This document shows positions 36,539-49,484 of a DNA stretch of 64,000 nt, piece by piece. The stretch's first letter is position 1. Every line of letters begins with the position of its first letter. The DNA is from Campylorhamphus procurvoides (Eukaryota; Chordata; Aves; Passeriformes; Dendrocolaptidae), in the NCBI GenBank assembly GCA_013396655.1, contig WBMV01000138.1, positions 454,341-518,340 on the forward strand, read 5' to 3'. The notes under the pieces were generated by a model. It saw only the letters and a program-made list of their open reading frames with translations, was not told where the DNA came from and ran no database searches. The translations under genes were made by a program, and so were the position numbers.

Positions 36539-38344
36539 GATAGAGGTAGATAGAGCGAGCACTTTTTGTTTACTATGTCTGCTTCATAATGCCAGTACTT
36601 TGTAAAAAATCTTTTACATGCTAGATGCTTCAAGGTGAACCAACTACAGAAGCTGCAAAGATTGCTGCAGGATTTATGATCGAAAATGCTTGGGGTTCTT
36701 GCCAAGCCAGGAGGATGAATTCTTCCCTGATATTAGGACAGGTCTGTTTCCTTCTGTGCGACTCACAGTCAAAAGGCAGAGTAAAGCTTAGAAGGGACAG
36801 CTCTGTGTGGAGGGGGTTGATGACAGAAAACCTAATGGAGAAAAGGAGATTAAGAGGAAAGATGGCCTCTTGTTTTTGTTGTGGGTATATTCTGAAAATC
36901 AAGATGTCTAAAGGTTTACTCCTTACCATAAACAGCAAATTTCAGCTTCACTTTTTTGCAATTTACCATCACTAGTGGAATATCAGTGTTGTTGGAAGAG
37001 TAATCACAAGTGAACAGCTCTTTAAGAAGAGAAAATCCTTGTTGTCCTTTCCTTCACCAGAAGTTAGGGTAATAAATTAGACTACTTAAATCATAAGTTT
37101 TCTTTGGGTAATGACTGTCCCATCCTGAGTATGCATAACACTTATCACTGATACCTTAAAGAGTGAGGAAAAAACCCCTTCAGGCAATTTTTGTAGGAGA
37201 TAAGATAAGGAGAGCAGAAGCTTTAATGAGCCTCCAGGCTCCAGGAATAGATGCCCACAGGATCCCTGCTTTTGATCCTGGTTCCAAGATTTTATAATAA
37301 TGTCCATCTAATCCCATTCTGTTATTTCCCCCATCCTACTCCATTCCACCTCTGGCACACCCCATCGGGAATTGAGTCTGGGGACTTGGGACCCCTTTTT
37401 CATCGTCGTCATCTTCCTTGGAGGCCTTCCAAAGCTCCAGATTTGGAGGTCCTTCTGTCTATGTCTTTATCTTCTGGTGCAGGCTTCATGATGCTTCTCT
37501 GCAATTCTACGTTGAAATAGAGACTAAACAGCTACTGGAGTTTTGAGGGATTGATATCTGATGGGGTTGGGATGTGTAAACATTAAGCTACTGAAGTTAT
37601 TTTAGTGGTACATTAAATCTACAATAACTTCTAAAATCTATAAAATTAAGAAATCAAAAAACCCTGAGGCATCATCACCCAGCTGCTAATTGCTAGTTTT
37701 GGTCTGGGTCCAATACAGATGGCTTGGGGGAAAAAAAAAGAGGAGACAGTCACATTAAATTAGTTAGGTCAGACTCTGTGAAGAATTTGTATCCCTCTCT
37801 GCATGGATAATCTTTCCTACCTGAGGTTTCCCCCTTTCTCTTCTCCCTTTAACCATCTTATTTTCTGGAGTTACAAGACGATTTTTTTTCTCTTTCTAAG
37901 AGCTGGGCTAACAAATACAGGAGTCATGTATTAACAGTATTCTTTGGAGACCTCCTACAGCACTGGGATGAACAATGGGCCTCGAACCATAACTCATTTT
38001 TATCCCAGAAATATGGTGTATGAATATTTTTTAAATGTAAAACCATTAGTCACACAATAGTTCATTTGAACTAAAACCATATTATTATCTCCTCATTATT
38101 TCCCCTGGTATATTTTAGACCTCTTATCTCAGTGGTTGCCATAGCTACCTGCTGAGTGTTTTTGACTGGAGTGTTTGCAGTAATCAAACTTAAAGACTTC
38201 TTATACAAAAGTGCGAGCTGACTAAAGAGGAACCTGGGCAGAATTGCCCATGATTGTATTCTTTTGCTCAGTGCTGCAGGTTTTGGGTGAGCTTGGCCTC
38301 CTAACTGGTCTCTGATAAAGCACTTTTAAGGTCCTTAGTCTTCA
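36539..38344. other. unique sequence, nothing recognised
   Basis: No supportable gene or transposon over about 1.8 kb. Small frames on both strands near 36.6-37.0 kb have no recognisable domain. Confidence 0.5.
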
Positions 38345-38478
38345 CCATAAAATCACACAAAGTTAAATGTTTAGAAAGGCCTCTAGATGTCTGTATTCTA
38401 ACATTCAGCTCGAAGTGGGTTTAACCAGAATTAGGACCTTGTCCAGACAGGTTTTGGAATGTTGGAGATATTCAAGGA
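38345..38478 (-). mobile_element. CR1 LINE tail (antisense half of an inverted pair)
   Basis: AAATCACACAAAGTTAAATG (degenerate terminal repeat), GAAAGGCCTCTAGATGTCTG and CCTTGTCCAGACAGGTTTTG followed by GGAGATATTCAAGGA match the reverse complement of a CR1 3' end. It directly abuts a sense copy beginning near 38484. Confidence 0.8.
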
Positions 38479-38483
38479 GAGGG

Positions 38484-38782
38484 GGGGTGTAAAGAAGCCA
38501 GAGCCAGGCACTCTTCAGTTGTGTCCAATGAAAGGACAAGAGACTGGTCACAAATTGTAACACAGAAGGTTATACTTGAACACCAGGAAAACTTTTTCAC
38601 TGGGAGGGTGACCAAGCCCTGGCACAGGTTGCCTTGAGAGGTTGTGGAGTCTCCATCCTTTAGGATATTAAAACATCACCTGCATATGGTCCTACTCAAC
38701 TGGGTCTAGGTGATCCCACATGTACAAGGGAGTTGGATGGCTCCAGCGCTTTCTTCTGACCTCAATTCTGAAATTCTGTGGG
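38484..38782 (+). mobile_element. CR1 LINE 3' end (sense half of an inverted pair)
   Basis: Recognisable parts in order: GAGCCAGGCACTCTTCAG, AAAGGACAAGAGACTGGTCA, AACACCAGGAAAACTTTTTC, ACTGGGAGGGTGACCAAGCC, CTGGCACAGGTTGCCTTGAG and GGTTGTGGAGTCTCCATCCT. The end is degenerate: GACCTCAATTCTGAAATTCT. Orientation is opposite to the immediately preceding fragment. Confidence 0.9.
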
Positions 38783-41700
38783 ACTTCTTGGAAGCCTACG
38801 AGAAACTCTGCTCTGCTTTTGAACTGAGACAAAAATCCCATGATATTTAATTTCCAGAGACACCTGCAGAGAAGCCTACACTTGCCAAACCACATTCAGT
38901 CTCTATTTGTGCTACCACAGTACGCAAGGACACAGTGCAGGGCAGTTCCCAGTGAGATCCTTTCCAAAATTCATGTTTCTGTCCAACAGTGTCTGTGTTT
39001 CTTCAGGGACCACCACCGTCATCATCAGGTTATCACTTCCCTATGCTGCACTGCTGGCTCAACCCAACCCCTCTGAGCTTCAGTAACTGCCCACCCAAGG
39101 TGCTGTGCTGTGGGTGACCCTGTGATGAGAAGACAGAGGCTATTTCATGTGATGGGATAAAGTGCACAGATAAAAACACTAAGAACCAGAACTCTTAGGT
39201 TCTCTGTTCACTGCTAGAGTATTTGTCTTGGACTAAAGCAGAAGTGAGGAAGACAAGGTCTCTCCCAAACACTCATCAGTGTCAGGGAACAAAAAGGGTG
39301 GCTGGGTGCTCTAAAAGTAAAGGTGAGCAGAAGCTGAACAAGATAATCACTGAGTTATCTCTGGGCAGAGGTCATGGCATCACTAAAAAGAATGCAGTCT
39401 CACATATCCTAGTACAGCAGGTAGGACAGACACAGTGAGACTTTCAACTTAAAAGCCAAATGGAATCAGAATCTGGGGGAATCCCCACTGAGCTTCTTAT
39501 CAGCGCCTCCTCCAAGAGCTCTCTTCAAAACTGAATGCCTTCACTCCATACCTAAGCTGGCCCTGAAGCAGGGAGCCAAACCCTCAGGAAGAGGAGGATG
39601 CATTCAAGCTCTGCCACTGAACCTCTGGGTGATGCAAGGTAGGTCCTGGCCCTTCTCTGTTCCTCTCTTCTACATCGGGGCCAACACATCCCTGAGCTCT
39701 GATAAGACAGCAGGCATTTGTGGGCACAGCAAACAACTGTCTCAAGTTCCCCAAGACAGTAAGTGAGTACTTCAGCGCTTCATAGCAAAGTTTCACAACA
39801 CTTAGCATTCATCTAAGTATTTCTTTTATATACACAAATTAAAATGAGAGAAAGAAACAATACTTTGGGAAAGAAACCAGTTTTAATCAAAGCTAGCATA
39901 CACTATAGGAATGATCCAAATGTCTCACTGTAAGCAATTTGGCAATTAAAATGAAGGTCACTAGAAATACATCCTAAACAGCCATCCTGATGGAGTACTT
40001 AAGTAAAGAAAAGCTGGATACTGCAATTAAAACAGTTTGCACAAACACAGCTGTGTTGGATAAGAGATGGACTTCTCTAAACCATACAGGAACAAATCAA
40101 CAACACAAGAGGATTCACACCAGTTTCACACAGAAGACAGAGTTCTTTTTCACTGTGGCTAACAACAGGTCTAGGATCACACCCACTCCTTCACCGCCAA
40201 TTCCCATGTAGCTGCAATGTAATTTTCAATATGAGAAACCTGCAAGAGAAAAAGGGACATGTTCCTTCTTGGTTAACCAGTTCTGCCACATGGAAGATGT
40301 GGTGGCTTTCAGAAAAGGGAAGATTGGAGTGTGGAATGAACATGTCAAAAAGACACTTTATCTCAAGCTTTACAGCAGACACCACTTCCTTGTTTGACCA
40401 GAGTACTTTTTTCCCTTTTGGCATCAGGAGTGGGTAAGTCCCTGGATAACATGTAGAAAGACATCTAGAATGAAAATTCTGTAAAATGATAGTCACTCCC
40501 CTCCTGGAACTGCCCTAAGGTACAAATGTTGACCCCTGGATCCAGACATCCAACTAGAAGAAGAGACCATATTCTCTACAAATTCTCTTGATCCTTCCCT
40601 GCAAAGACCTAAATATCTCTTTCCCCAGTCACTGTGACAAGAAGCAGTTAATGGATACCCCAACCTCTAATTTTACTCAGTCACCCTGGTTTGGAGCTGT
40701 GTCATGCTCCATGGAAACATCACAGCTCCCAAGGACAGGCAGACTTTTTACAAAGAGGAAATAACGTCTATGGTTTTTATCCTTTGCTTTTGCAAAATGG
40801 TTGCTTTACATTATAAAGGTCCAGCTTTCGACACCACAGATTACCAGAGGAAGTATTAGTCAGGAACAAGGACACTGTTGTGCTAATCACCACACACAGG
40901 CTCTCCTAATTAAGACACATGACTAGCTATGGTCTCCCATGGACAAATACAAAGACATTCTCAGGAAGATTTCCACAGGCAGTGCCTGGGTCCACTCATG
41001 CAGCAATATGTGAAGCTGTATTCTGCTCTTTTTCACTCAAACCATCTTGCACTTGTCAGAGAAGATGTGCTTCCAAAGCATCTCTCAAGTTCTCCTGCAG
41101 AAGCTGCAGAGCACTGCTGTTTCCATCATCTAAAACCGTATCTAAATCCCCCTCTCAATTTTCAAACCCTCTGCACATCCTCACTCACAAAGTGAAACCA
41201 AGAGCACCTTCCCTGCTGGCAGATTCTCATTGCAAAGAAAAATAATCTTCATTGCTGGCTCTCTGCATGGCTTGGTAAGACAATTAAGAGCGGTCAGTGG
41301 GATGTGGTTCAGCTTGGGTATATAGGTGAGGCCATGCCTGTCAGGTGTGTCACATTACTGTCTGTACAGCAGGTGTCCTGGCACAGGGAGGGGTTGGCAA
41401 TCTGTCTTTCTCTCTTGGAACTGCAAGATGCATTTCAAATGAAGGCCAAGCAAGAGCCTGGAGGTCCCAGCTGGCCCCTCTGGAGGGAGCCTGTCTGCCA
41501 GAATTCAAGACATCCAGCCCCAGTTAAATGTGTATGCCTGAAAACTCTGTTAAGCTCAGAGGCTTAGCAGTTTGAACAAAGCTCTGCTTATTGAAGTGGT
41601 CCTCTCGAGGAATTTCTTGTTGCTGAAAGTTCTGCTTGTTCATACACGCTAAGTGATGCACTGATTTTAGCACATCGGAATGTAACACAGTGGCCACACT

Positions 41701-44700
41701 CCTGGAGAAGTGCAAGAATTCTTGTTTATGCCCCCCAACACACCAAGAGACGCCTGCTTGAAAAGGTAATGTTGACAAGCATCCCTGTATGGGGCTTACC
41801 TTAGGGAGTCCTGGCCACTAGAGAGGAGAAAGCAGTCTCAAGAAACATACCCTAATCCAGAGTAGGAAGGATGAAAAGTTCCCTTTATTTTACTAGATAA
41901 AACTTCATGCAAGCCATAACAAGCAGCCAGCTGACAATGTGGGCAAGCAGGAAACAGTGACTCCATTAGTGGGGAGTTTGAAAGACTCAACAGGTCCTTT
42001 GGGAGAGAACTGGACCCAGGATTGCATAGCACTGCCTCCCTCTGCCTCTTTTTTGGAAGATGCATAGAAAGGAGTCATTTACCCCCATTCACTCAGTTTC
42101 TGGAAAGTAGAAACAATCAGAGAACACAAACACAAACCTCAGATTGTGTTTTTATGAGGCCTGACACATTAATAAAGCAGAAAAACATTTTCTACCCTAA
42201 GAATCAGGAGCATATTTACCTTGCACCTGCATAGCAACCGATGTACCTGGAGCAAACCAGTGCCCAAAAGTCATTCCCCGTGCAGTTTAGCACACCCAGC
42301 CACCTCTCCAGAATTACAATCCTCTGCCATCTTAGTCTCTAGACTGACCAAATTTCCACATTATTCAGGTGGTTTAGATTACTTGGTTTAAAGTTAATCT
42401 TGACATGAACTATTTGGGGAAGTTAAATGTCACCTTTTCTAGTATCCACTTCAGCACAGACTTTAGAATGAGTTACTGACTCCCACTACCAATATAAAAT
42501 TATAGCAATCTTCATTAGGTTAGCCCCTGTCACAGCTGAGGTATTGTCCCAGTGAGGAAATGCTGTTATATTGCCCAGGTGTTATAGAGATCTATATCCA
42601 AGGTATATTTTGCTCCTAACAGCTGGGCACAGGCCACCACCTGGGCTGTCATAAAAGAGCAAACCAAGCTTGCAGCCTAAGGCAGGAGCTCCAGCTCTGT
42701 CCCACGCTCCCTTGAGCTGGGTGACCAAGGCTCAAGCCTGCACACCTAAAGATTAGAAACAGTTACCTGTTTCTTTACTTTGCAGCCTTTTTGCAAAAAG
42801 ATTATTACCCTTTGAACAGAGGATAAAAGGATCTTGGATCTTTCTGCTATTTGCAGAAAGTCCAATCACTTATGAATTTGTTCACTGTAGAATCATGTCT
42901 AGATTTGCATAACCATCATGCTTCTCCTGTGACACACCAAGTTCAACGTTGCCTAGGTTGGCAGAAAGTTCAACTCACGCTCTTCAGACAAAGGAGAGTG
43001 CACATCTACCCCCTGACCAATCCCTACTCTCTGACTGACCTGGTTGAATAGATGACATCTCTTCCGAGATGTCTTTTGTGACTCTCTGATCCACTGGAAG
43101 AAATACCTAGAGAATAGGAGAAAGGTCATCACCGAAAACAAAACTTAGCTTTCCCCCCAAAGCAGCAAACGTGAACCTTAATCTCCTTTTCTTGCCTTGT
43201 TCATAGGGTTTTTTCTCCTCTTTGACTCCTCTCTGCTCAGAAAGGGAGAAACTTAAAGCCATTGCTGCTGAAAGAGAGAATTCCAAGGGACTCTAATTAT
43301 TTAGGCCTAGGCATATAATTTGAAGTTCTGCAAATGATGAAGGACAGTACAGGTTCAATTAATTTGATTGGAATCTCAGAGAGTGTTCCTAACACAATAC
43401 AAAGCTGAGGCCGAACGTGTGGTTCTTAACAACCATGCCATGTGGAAAAAATACTGTCTATTAATTACACAAATAACACACAAGCCTACAATTTTACAGA
43501 GGTTTTCAGAAGGGCTTTTTTGAGGGGTTTTCTGTGAGATATCTCTGAATGTATCCTTTACCCACCAGGTGCTATTGCCTGGTTAATGGGCCATAAGAGT
43601 TACTCAAAAGTTGTTCCTGTCACTTTAGGCTTGGTTTTTACATGTACAGTATGTACTATGTCCCATTGTGCATGCAGCATGTTACAGAAAAATTAAGTCT
43701 CCTCCTCAATAATGAAACAGAGGAGTCAGCTAACAAATCCAGAGGCATACAGATATATACCTTCCACCTAATGTCTTTTGGTGAAAATAGACCAAAAAGA
43801 AGACAATCAGCCACCTCCCAGTTCAGATCCAGGAACTTAGTACAGGCAGATATTTTAAGAAAAGCTTTTAAGATTTGGGGTTCAATGGCAAACAGTAATG
43901 CAATACTTGCCATTTAGACTGCTTGAACTACTAGCCCAACACACACAAAATGGTAGGAATTTCGTGTATACTGACAGAGAATCTGTCCCTGAAGAATGAA
44001 CAAAGATGGACAGATGGCCTTTGAATCCATGAGAGGCGGGGAGCTGCTGGGAGTTCTTCGGCACACAAAGGTCTACAGCATTCACTGCACTGAGAGAAGA
44101 CAGGCTTATGAATGCCTATGGCACAGCTGTATCTTCAGGTTCAACAGGTCCTACCTCCAAGTTCCAGAGGCTGGGAAGGACCTTCAAAGAGAAACAACTG
44201 TGTTCCTCATTTCTTCTGGCCACTGTCAGAATTACAAGACCTCTTCCACAAGAGCTTCCCTTTCCTTGATATCCTTTTTTAATGAAGACAGTTCCGCAGA
44301 ACATGAATGAGAAGAGCAGACCACAGCCAGTGAGAGCAACCCTGGACATCAGTCATCACCAGACACCTCTGTACTCATGAGAGCAATTCAGGGTCAAGCT
44401 GGGAAGTGAAGTCAATTCAGAGAGGTCGGGATCACCAAGGTACAGAAATCAGCGTATCTAAAGCACAGCTCACAGAAAGGCCAAATGAAAGAGCCTGAGC
44501 TGAAATGCAACCACCTGCACTGTATTGGAGCCCTCTTGAAAACAAGTCACTGTGCCAGGAGGGGATGCAGAATGTGCAGAGCTCCTCTCTCTTTGCTCAT
44601 GTCCTGACAGCACTAGAAGCAAAAAAAAGTAATAATACAGATGATGTTATGTGGTGTAAAGCACTGGGTCTAAAGCCACACAGTTGCCTGGGCATTTTAC

Positions 44701-44899
44701 TTTTAATGAAGATTCAAAGAGTTTCACTCACACAAACTCTTACAAAGTCTTTAAGTTCTTTGATACCTCGAATCACATAAAGAGAACATGCTGCAGGCGC
44801 TTCCCAAGAGAACTTCTTTTAATTTAGTGAGTGAGAAAATAGGCATTTTGGCAAAAGGCTTTACAAGAGTAACAACCAACCAAGGAGAAGCATTCCACA
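38783..44899. other. long unique segment, no supported gene
   Basis: About 6.1 kb in which I recognise no CR1, LTR or SINE and no coding exon with support. Open frames of 60-110 codons occur on both strands (for example 40919-41245 and 43996-44310) and are treated as chance. Confidence 0.5.
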
Positions 44900-45422
44900 A
44901 AGCACCCAGTACACAACAACTCACAAATAAGTGAAAAACAACCCATTGGTTTTAAGTTACCCACAAGTTATTAAGGAAAGAGGAAAGACAGAAGGAAGAA
45001 AGAGAAAAATAGTTACTGCTAAGAGATCATATGTTGCCAGAGCTCAGCAGAAAAGGCAGGACCAGATGGAGCCCCTCTGCGCATATATTTATAGGGTTTG
45101 GCTACCGTGGCCACCCCTCCCCAATGGGAGATCTGGTTCACTGACCACTGAGCTGAAGTGAAGGGTGCTGTAGCCAATAAGTGGCTCCAGGGGGTGTGGG
45201 CAGGCTACCAGGCAGGCCTCCCTTGACTGACAGCCCAGCCACATGGCTCCCAATGCTGCCATGTGTGCTCCAGACCACCACCTCGGCTGCAGACCATGTG
45301 CCTCCTGACACTGCCATGGGGCTGCAGGCCTGACTATGGCCCCTCTCCCAACACACACACAGGCAAGATGGTTGATCAGTAAAATTAAACAGTCTAATGA
45401 GATACAAATCTGGTCTCTCACA
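44900..45422 (-). promoter_or_regulatory. TATA/CCAAT promoter-like block, possibly an LTR (antisense)
   Basis: On the minus strand, TATAAATAT (plus 45085-45093) is preceded by two inverted CCAAT boxes (plus CCAAT at 45174-45178 and 45121-45125). It is followed by GC-containing then pyrimidine-rich sequence. A TGTGAGAGACC word ending at 45422 could be an LTR start. The far end is not resolved, and no poly(A) signal or matching inverted terminus was found. It could be an unrecognised LTR U3/R or a bona fide promoter reading leftwards. Confidence 0.35.
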
Positions 45423-46457
45423 TGTGGTTAACAGGGAGTAGACATTTCTGCAGTGCTAAGAGTGAACCCAGATCTCCTGAATCCTTACTCTCTGCCTTGC
45501 CCAGGGCATCTGGCATGACAGTCTCAGCCAACTTGTACAGCTTAGAGAGACAAAAAAAAAAAAAAAAAGGGGTTCTTAAGTCCGGGGAAAAGATTCACCT
45601 CATTTGTGTTGTTTCACCTCTTCCCAGAGGGGTGAAGTAACTCATCTTCAAGGAAGGAGAACAACAATTTGAGAGTGCTTTGAAGTTCCTTTTATTATTA
45701 ATGTAGCAAAAAAAGAACTGTGAGAACTTCAAAGAGAGAAGTATGCAGTGCTGAAGGGACTAACTGGAGACAGATGGTCAGACATAGGATCTTAAAACCA
45801 TGAAGACCAACTAAGAAATCAGTTCTTTTTTCTGAAAATGGCTTGAAATACTGAAAGAAGAAATAACATCTTTCACTTCTAGTTCTATGAATCCAGCTGC
45901 AGTCTCCAGTTGTAAAACCCAAGGGAACACAGTAAATATGAATATGATCATAACTGGCACAGGACCACACACTTTATGATGACCTGCCAGTATATGGTCT
46001 CAGCAAGAAACCTGAAAAAGCACAGCAGCAAAGTAGCCCCAGATGGCTCACTCAGTGCATGGGAGCAGGGTTGCTCCAGTATGCCTCACAGTAGCCTTTG
46101 CACCGATTTTGGGTCTTCTCCAACTTGAAGTTAAATTAAGGGCACTTATTCAGGCCTCACAGTTTTCACTTCCTTTCATATGAGCTCATTCTCCTCCAGT
46201 GATCCCAAAATATTTCCCACTTAAATAAAGGCAGGCACAGCCTAAGGACGTTATGTGGCTTTCTGGGTCTCAGAAACCAGTTAGACAAAACTCCGTACAC
46301 TGGTTTTTCATTTAACTATTTCCATACACTTCTTTTCTTCTGCACATAACCTTTCTTATTCTGGGACCCAGTTAGGAGAAATACTTCAGTAGCATTTGAC
46401 ATAAACCCAGAACCCTCATGTGAATATTCAGACACTTAGAACTGCAGTGTTGAGCCC
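45423..46457. other. unique sequence, nothing recognised
   Basis: Contains an A17 run at 45552-45568. No gene or transposon was identified. Confidence 0.5.
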
Positions 46458-46588
46458 TCAATCACTGATGCTCTGAGCTTTCCCAGAGGGCCCAACCATG
46501 CAGCAGGCCATGGTTTTCTCTCTCTTGTCTGTACTTCCTTGATAGAAGCTGCCCCCTTCTATCCCCACATCACCACCACTCCCACTGC
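46458..46588 (-). other. possible terminal exon of an unidentified minus-strand transcript
   Basis: On the minus strand, a pyrimidine-containing ACATTTTTTGAATCAG precedes an open stretch that begins GCAGTGGGAGTGG and stops at TGA (46458-46460). If joined to the exon candidate at 47865-48036, the G left over completes a GGC codon and the frame stays open. The product would be Gly/Ser-rich at first (GSGSGGDVG). No family is recognised. Joining three such blocks in frame by chance is not rare. Confidence 0.18.
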
Positions 46589-47864
46589 CTGATTCAAAAA
46601 ATGTTACATGTAGGCTCATTAGAGAACTGGTGACACCAGTCCAGTATTGACTCACCATCCACCATGCCACGTGAAGCATTTCTCAAGTGGATTAAAACTT
46701 GGCTTCACAGGCAACACAAAGTGTTTGTAGGCTGTGACGGGCCCAGTCAGTGAGCAGGAACCCCACAGGGGGTAGACTTTCAATCCTGCAAATGGCACTG
46801 ATCTTTTGTGCTGTGAATGGGAGGATCGATCTTGGGCTAATGTGGCTTGTTATAACAACAGTCACCCCTTTGATGAAACAGTACAGTTTGCATTCTTAAA
46901 GACCTACAGTGATAATTTAGTTTCCTCCCTGCCACTTTTAGGAAGGTGAGTCGAGACATCCCAAATACCTAGGGTATTATAAAGCAAAGTTAGAATACCT
47001 CACTATCTCTGCCCAATGCAAAGGCTTTTCATCCTCCTCCTTATAATCCTCTGGAATGTTCTGTACATGTGCTATATTCACATTTTCTTTCTCCCATGTT
47101 TAGTACGAGGGGCTTGTACTCCATCCCTGAATTCAGAAGCAACATAAGCCAAATACATCCCATTGGAAATCTAATTCTTTGTAGTGCATAAGACAAAATG
47201 GCTGAAGATCCAAATATAAGAAAGAATGCTTTCAGGGAAGAAGTACCACAACACTGGCATGGGATAAGTCAGAGCAAAAGTTACTTGGACATATAGATAG
47301 ATCTGCTCTTTCTTGATAGGAACCTTGTGTTTGCCTATTCAATGATAAGTCTCTCCCATGAAATATTTCTCTCCCCTATCTGTCATTCTTCAAAGTTTTT
47401 CTTTTGTTTGAGACTCCCTGCCATCAGACTACCAATAGTGTGAATTTCTTCCCAAACACTGCTTGTCATGCTTCTTTTTGAAGCTGCTGATATGACTTAG
47501 CTCTAAACTTATTTTTTTTTCTTTTGGGGGTGGAGGTTAATCATCAAATTTCAGATCTTTGCTATTAAAATCCACCACACAACAAAAGAATCAAAGTAAT
47601 GAGACAAGACTGTCACTTTGTAGGAAATCAGTGTCATAGTGTTTTAAAAGCAAAATCCATTTACAATTACATTATAAGAAAGAACATATCTGGGCCACTC
47701 ATAATGCAAAGGATTGCCTTCCTGAGACATGCAGCATCAAACACCAGCTATACAGCATGTGCAGAACATGAATATGAGCATGCATTTATAGGTTTGGAAG
47801 ACATGGTGCTATACTGCACTTCCCAAGAATTTTGGATGAGGGGTTCCTATTTTTTGTATCTTAC

Positions 47865-48036
47865 CTGTCACATTCAAAGTTTTGATTTGATGTAAATGGT
47901 CCATTTGGTTACACAGATAACTCTTGTTACCTTGTCCCATAACAACAGCAAGATGCTGACTCCACCTTGGAACTGCCGGTTCTGCAGAAATCTGCTGTTC
48001 TTGTAACAAATCTTCCATGAAAGCCATGGTACGAGG
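47865..48036 (-). other. possible internal exon (unidentified)
   Basis: On the minus strand, the acceptor AGAATGCATTTCAG precedes 172 bp open in one frame and ends at the strong donor ACAG/GTAAGAT. An earlier donor, ACAAG/GTAACAAG, at the 47930/47931 boundary is an alternative. The product includes MAFMEDLLQEQQISAEP and VPRWSQHLAVVMGQ, with a balanced amino-acid composition. No family is recognised. RNA support would be needed to call it real. Confidence 0.22.
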
Positions 48037-48305
48037 CTGAAATGCATTCTGATAGTGAAGAACAGTATATTCTAAAGATGGTTCTAGAAATCATCATGTT
48101 AGGAGAAGTGTGAATCCAATGGGCTTGAAGACCTAAGGAGTTTTTTCTCATCAACTTATTTGCCACTTTCCTGGTTGGTGGGTGCCTCCACAAAGCAAAG
48201 CCTATATCTCAGAGATGCACGTGCACGTAAAACACAAGCAACTGGCCACACAGAACAACACAAAGTGCCTTTACTGATCACTACAAAAACACCAGCAGTA
48301 CTCAC

Positions 48306-48401
48306 ATGAACACCATGAGCAGCCCCACCTATTCTGCCCTTCGGCACCAGTTGATCAGGACTGAAGGTTACCATTTCACACACATCATTTCTCATCCTTT
48401 T
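48306..48401 (-). other. possible internal exon (unidentified)
   Basis: On the minus strand, 96 bp (exactly 32 codons) run from an acceptor ending TGTGGAAG to a consensus donor CAT/GTGAGT. The product includes RNDVCEMVTFSPDQLVPKG. Its phase (0/0) is compatible with the candidate exon at 47865-48036. The acceptor is weak, and no family is recognised. Confidence 0.2.
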
Positions 48402-49484
48402 CTTCCACAGGCAACAAATGCATCAGCAGAAACCTCCACTCCTAGACACTTACTCCATCCAGATTCCATATGAAGATATGTGTTTCACTTACTATTCACC
48501 AACTAGTTGAGTCTGAAGTTCACCAGTGAAACATACATGCGCTGTGACAGAGAAAATAAAAACTATAAATCATGCTTAATATGAGGACAGGACAGGCTGA
48601 AGTGCAGACATAGCGCTCAGACAGAAAAGCACATTCATCAATACGCATTTACACACAGTTAAACACTTTCATCCCCTCTCCTAACCATTCTCCCAATTCA
48701 CTTTGATATCCCCTTTCTCTCCCTCTGGCCCTTCCCTTAAACATATCATAATGTTTCAGACACTCCTACAATCCCTTTAAACATAAAATAAATAACTTTA
48801 CACAATCCCAAAAGCATCCCGAAGTGTTCTATCACAGGTCTGCTATTTCCATGAGACCCGTAATAATCTTCTTTAACCTTTTTTTTCATCTACCAAGCTC
48901 ATGACTAAGAATGAAGTATTAGGTTGGCCCTGACCAAAAAAACAGATAGTGAATGTTAAAAATGTAATAGTAACGGTGATGGGCAAGTGCCTGGAACTGT
49001 TGACCATTTAATTTATTCCTCTGTGTGCCACAAGGAGCAGAGTTCACAATATCAAAACTAGTGACAGGGCATGGCACAGCTCATTATACCCAGGACACTC
49101 CACTTTTTCCCTGCAGCACAATCTTTCTGACTAGTATAATGATTTTGGCTGGAGTCCCCCATCCCTGGGGCTGGTACAAGATGTTGTGCAGTCTGGGATT
49201 CAAGAAGTGGTTGTACACAGGCTGAGCAAATTTTAAAAAGTGGTAGCTCTCGACCTGCTGGGCACCACTTGCCTAAGTCACACAAAAAATCATTTCTCTC
49301 CCTCCTGCCCTCATTCCCAAAAGTATTAACCATCCCAGGACATCCCCAGCTTCATGGCCCTGAGTATCCATGGCTCATCAAGAGCGCTCCTCCAGCAAAG
49401 CTGCATTGACAACTTGCCTCAGACAACTGAGAACATGAACAGGACAGACATATTTGGGGTGAGCAAAAGTCCCAAACACTGAAA

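Noticed and set aside
36454..36705. Minus-strand protein with LSIY repeats
   Set aside because: It is the translation of the GATA microsatellite.
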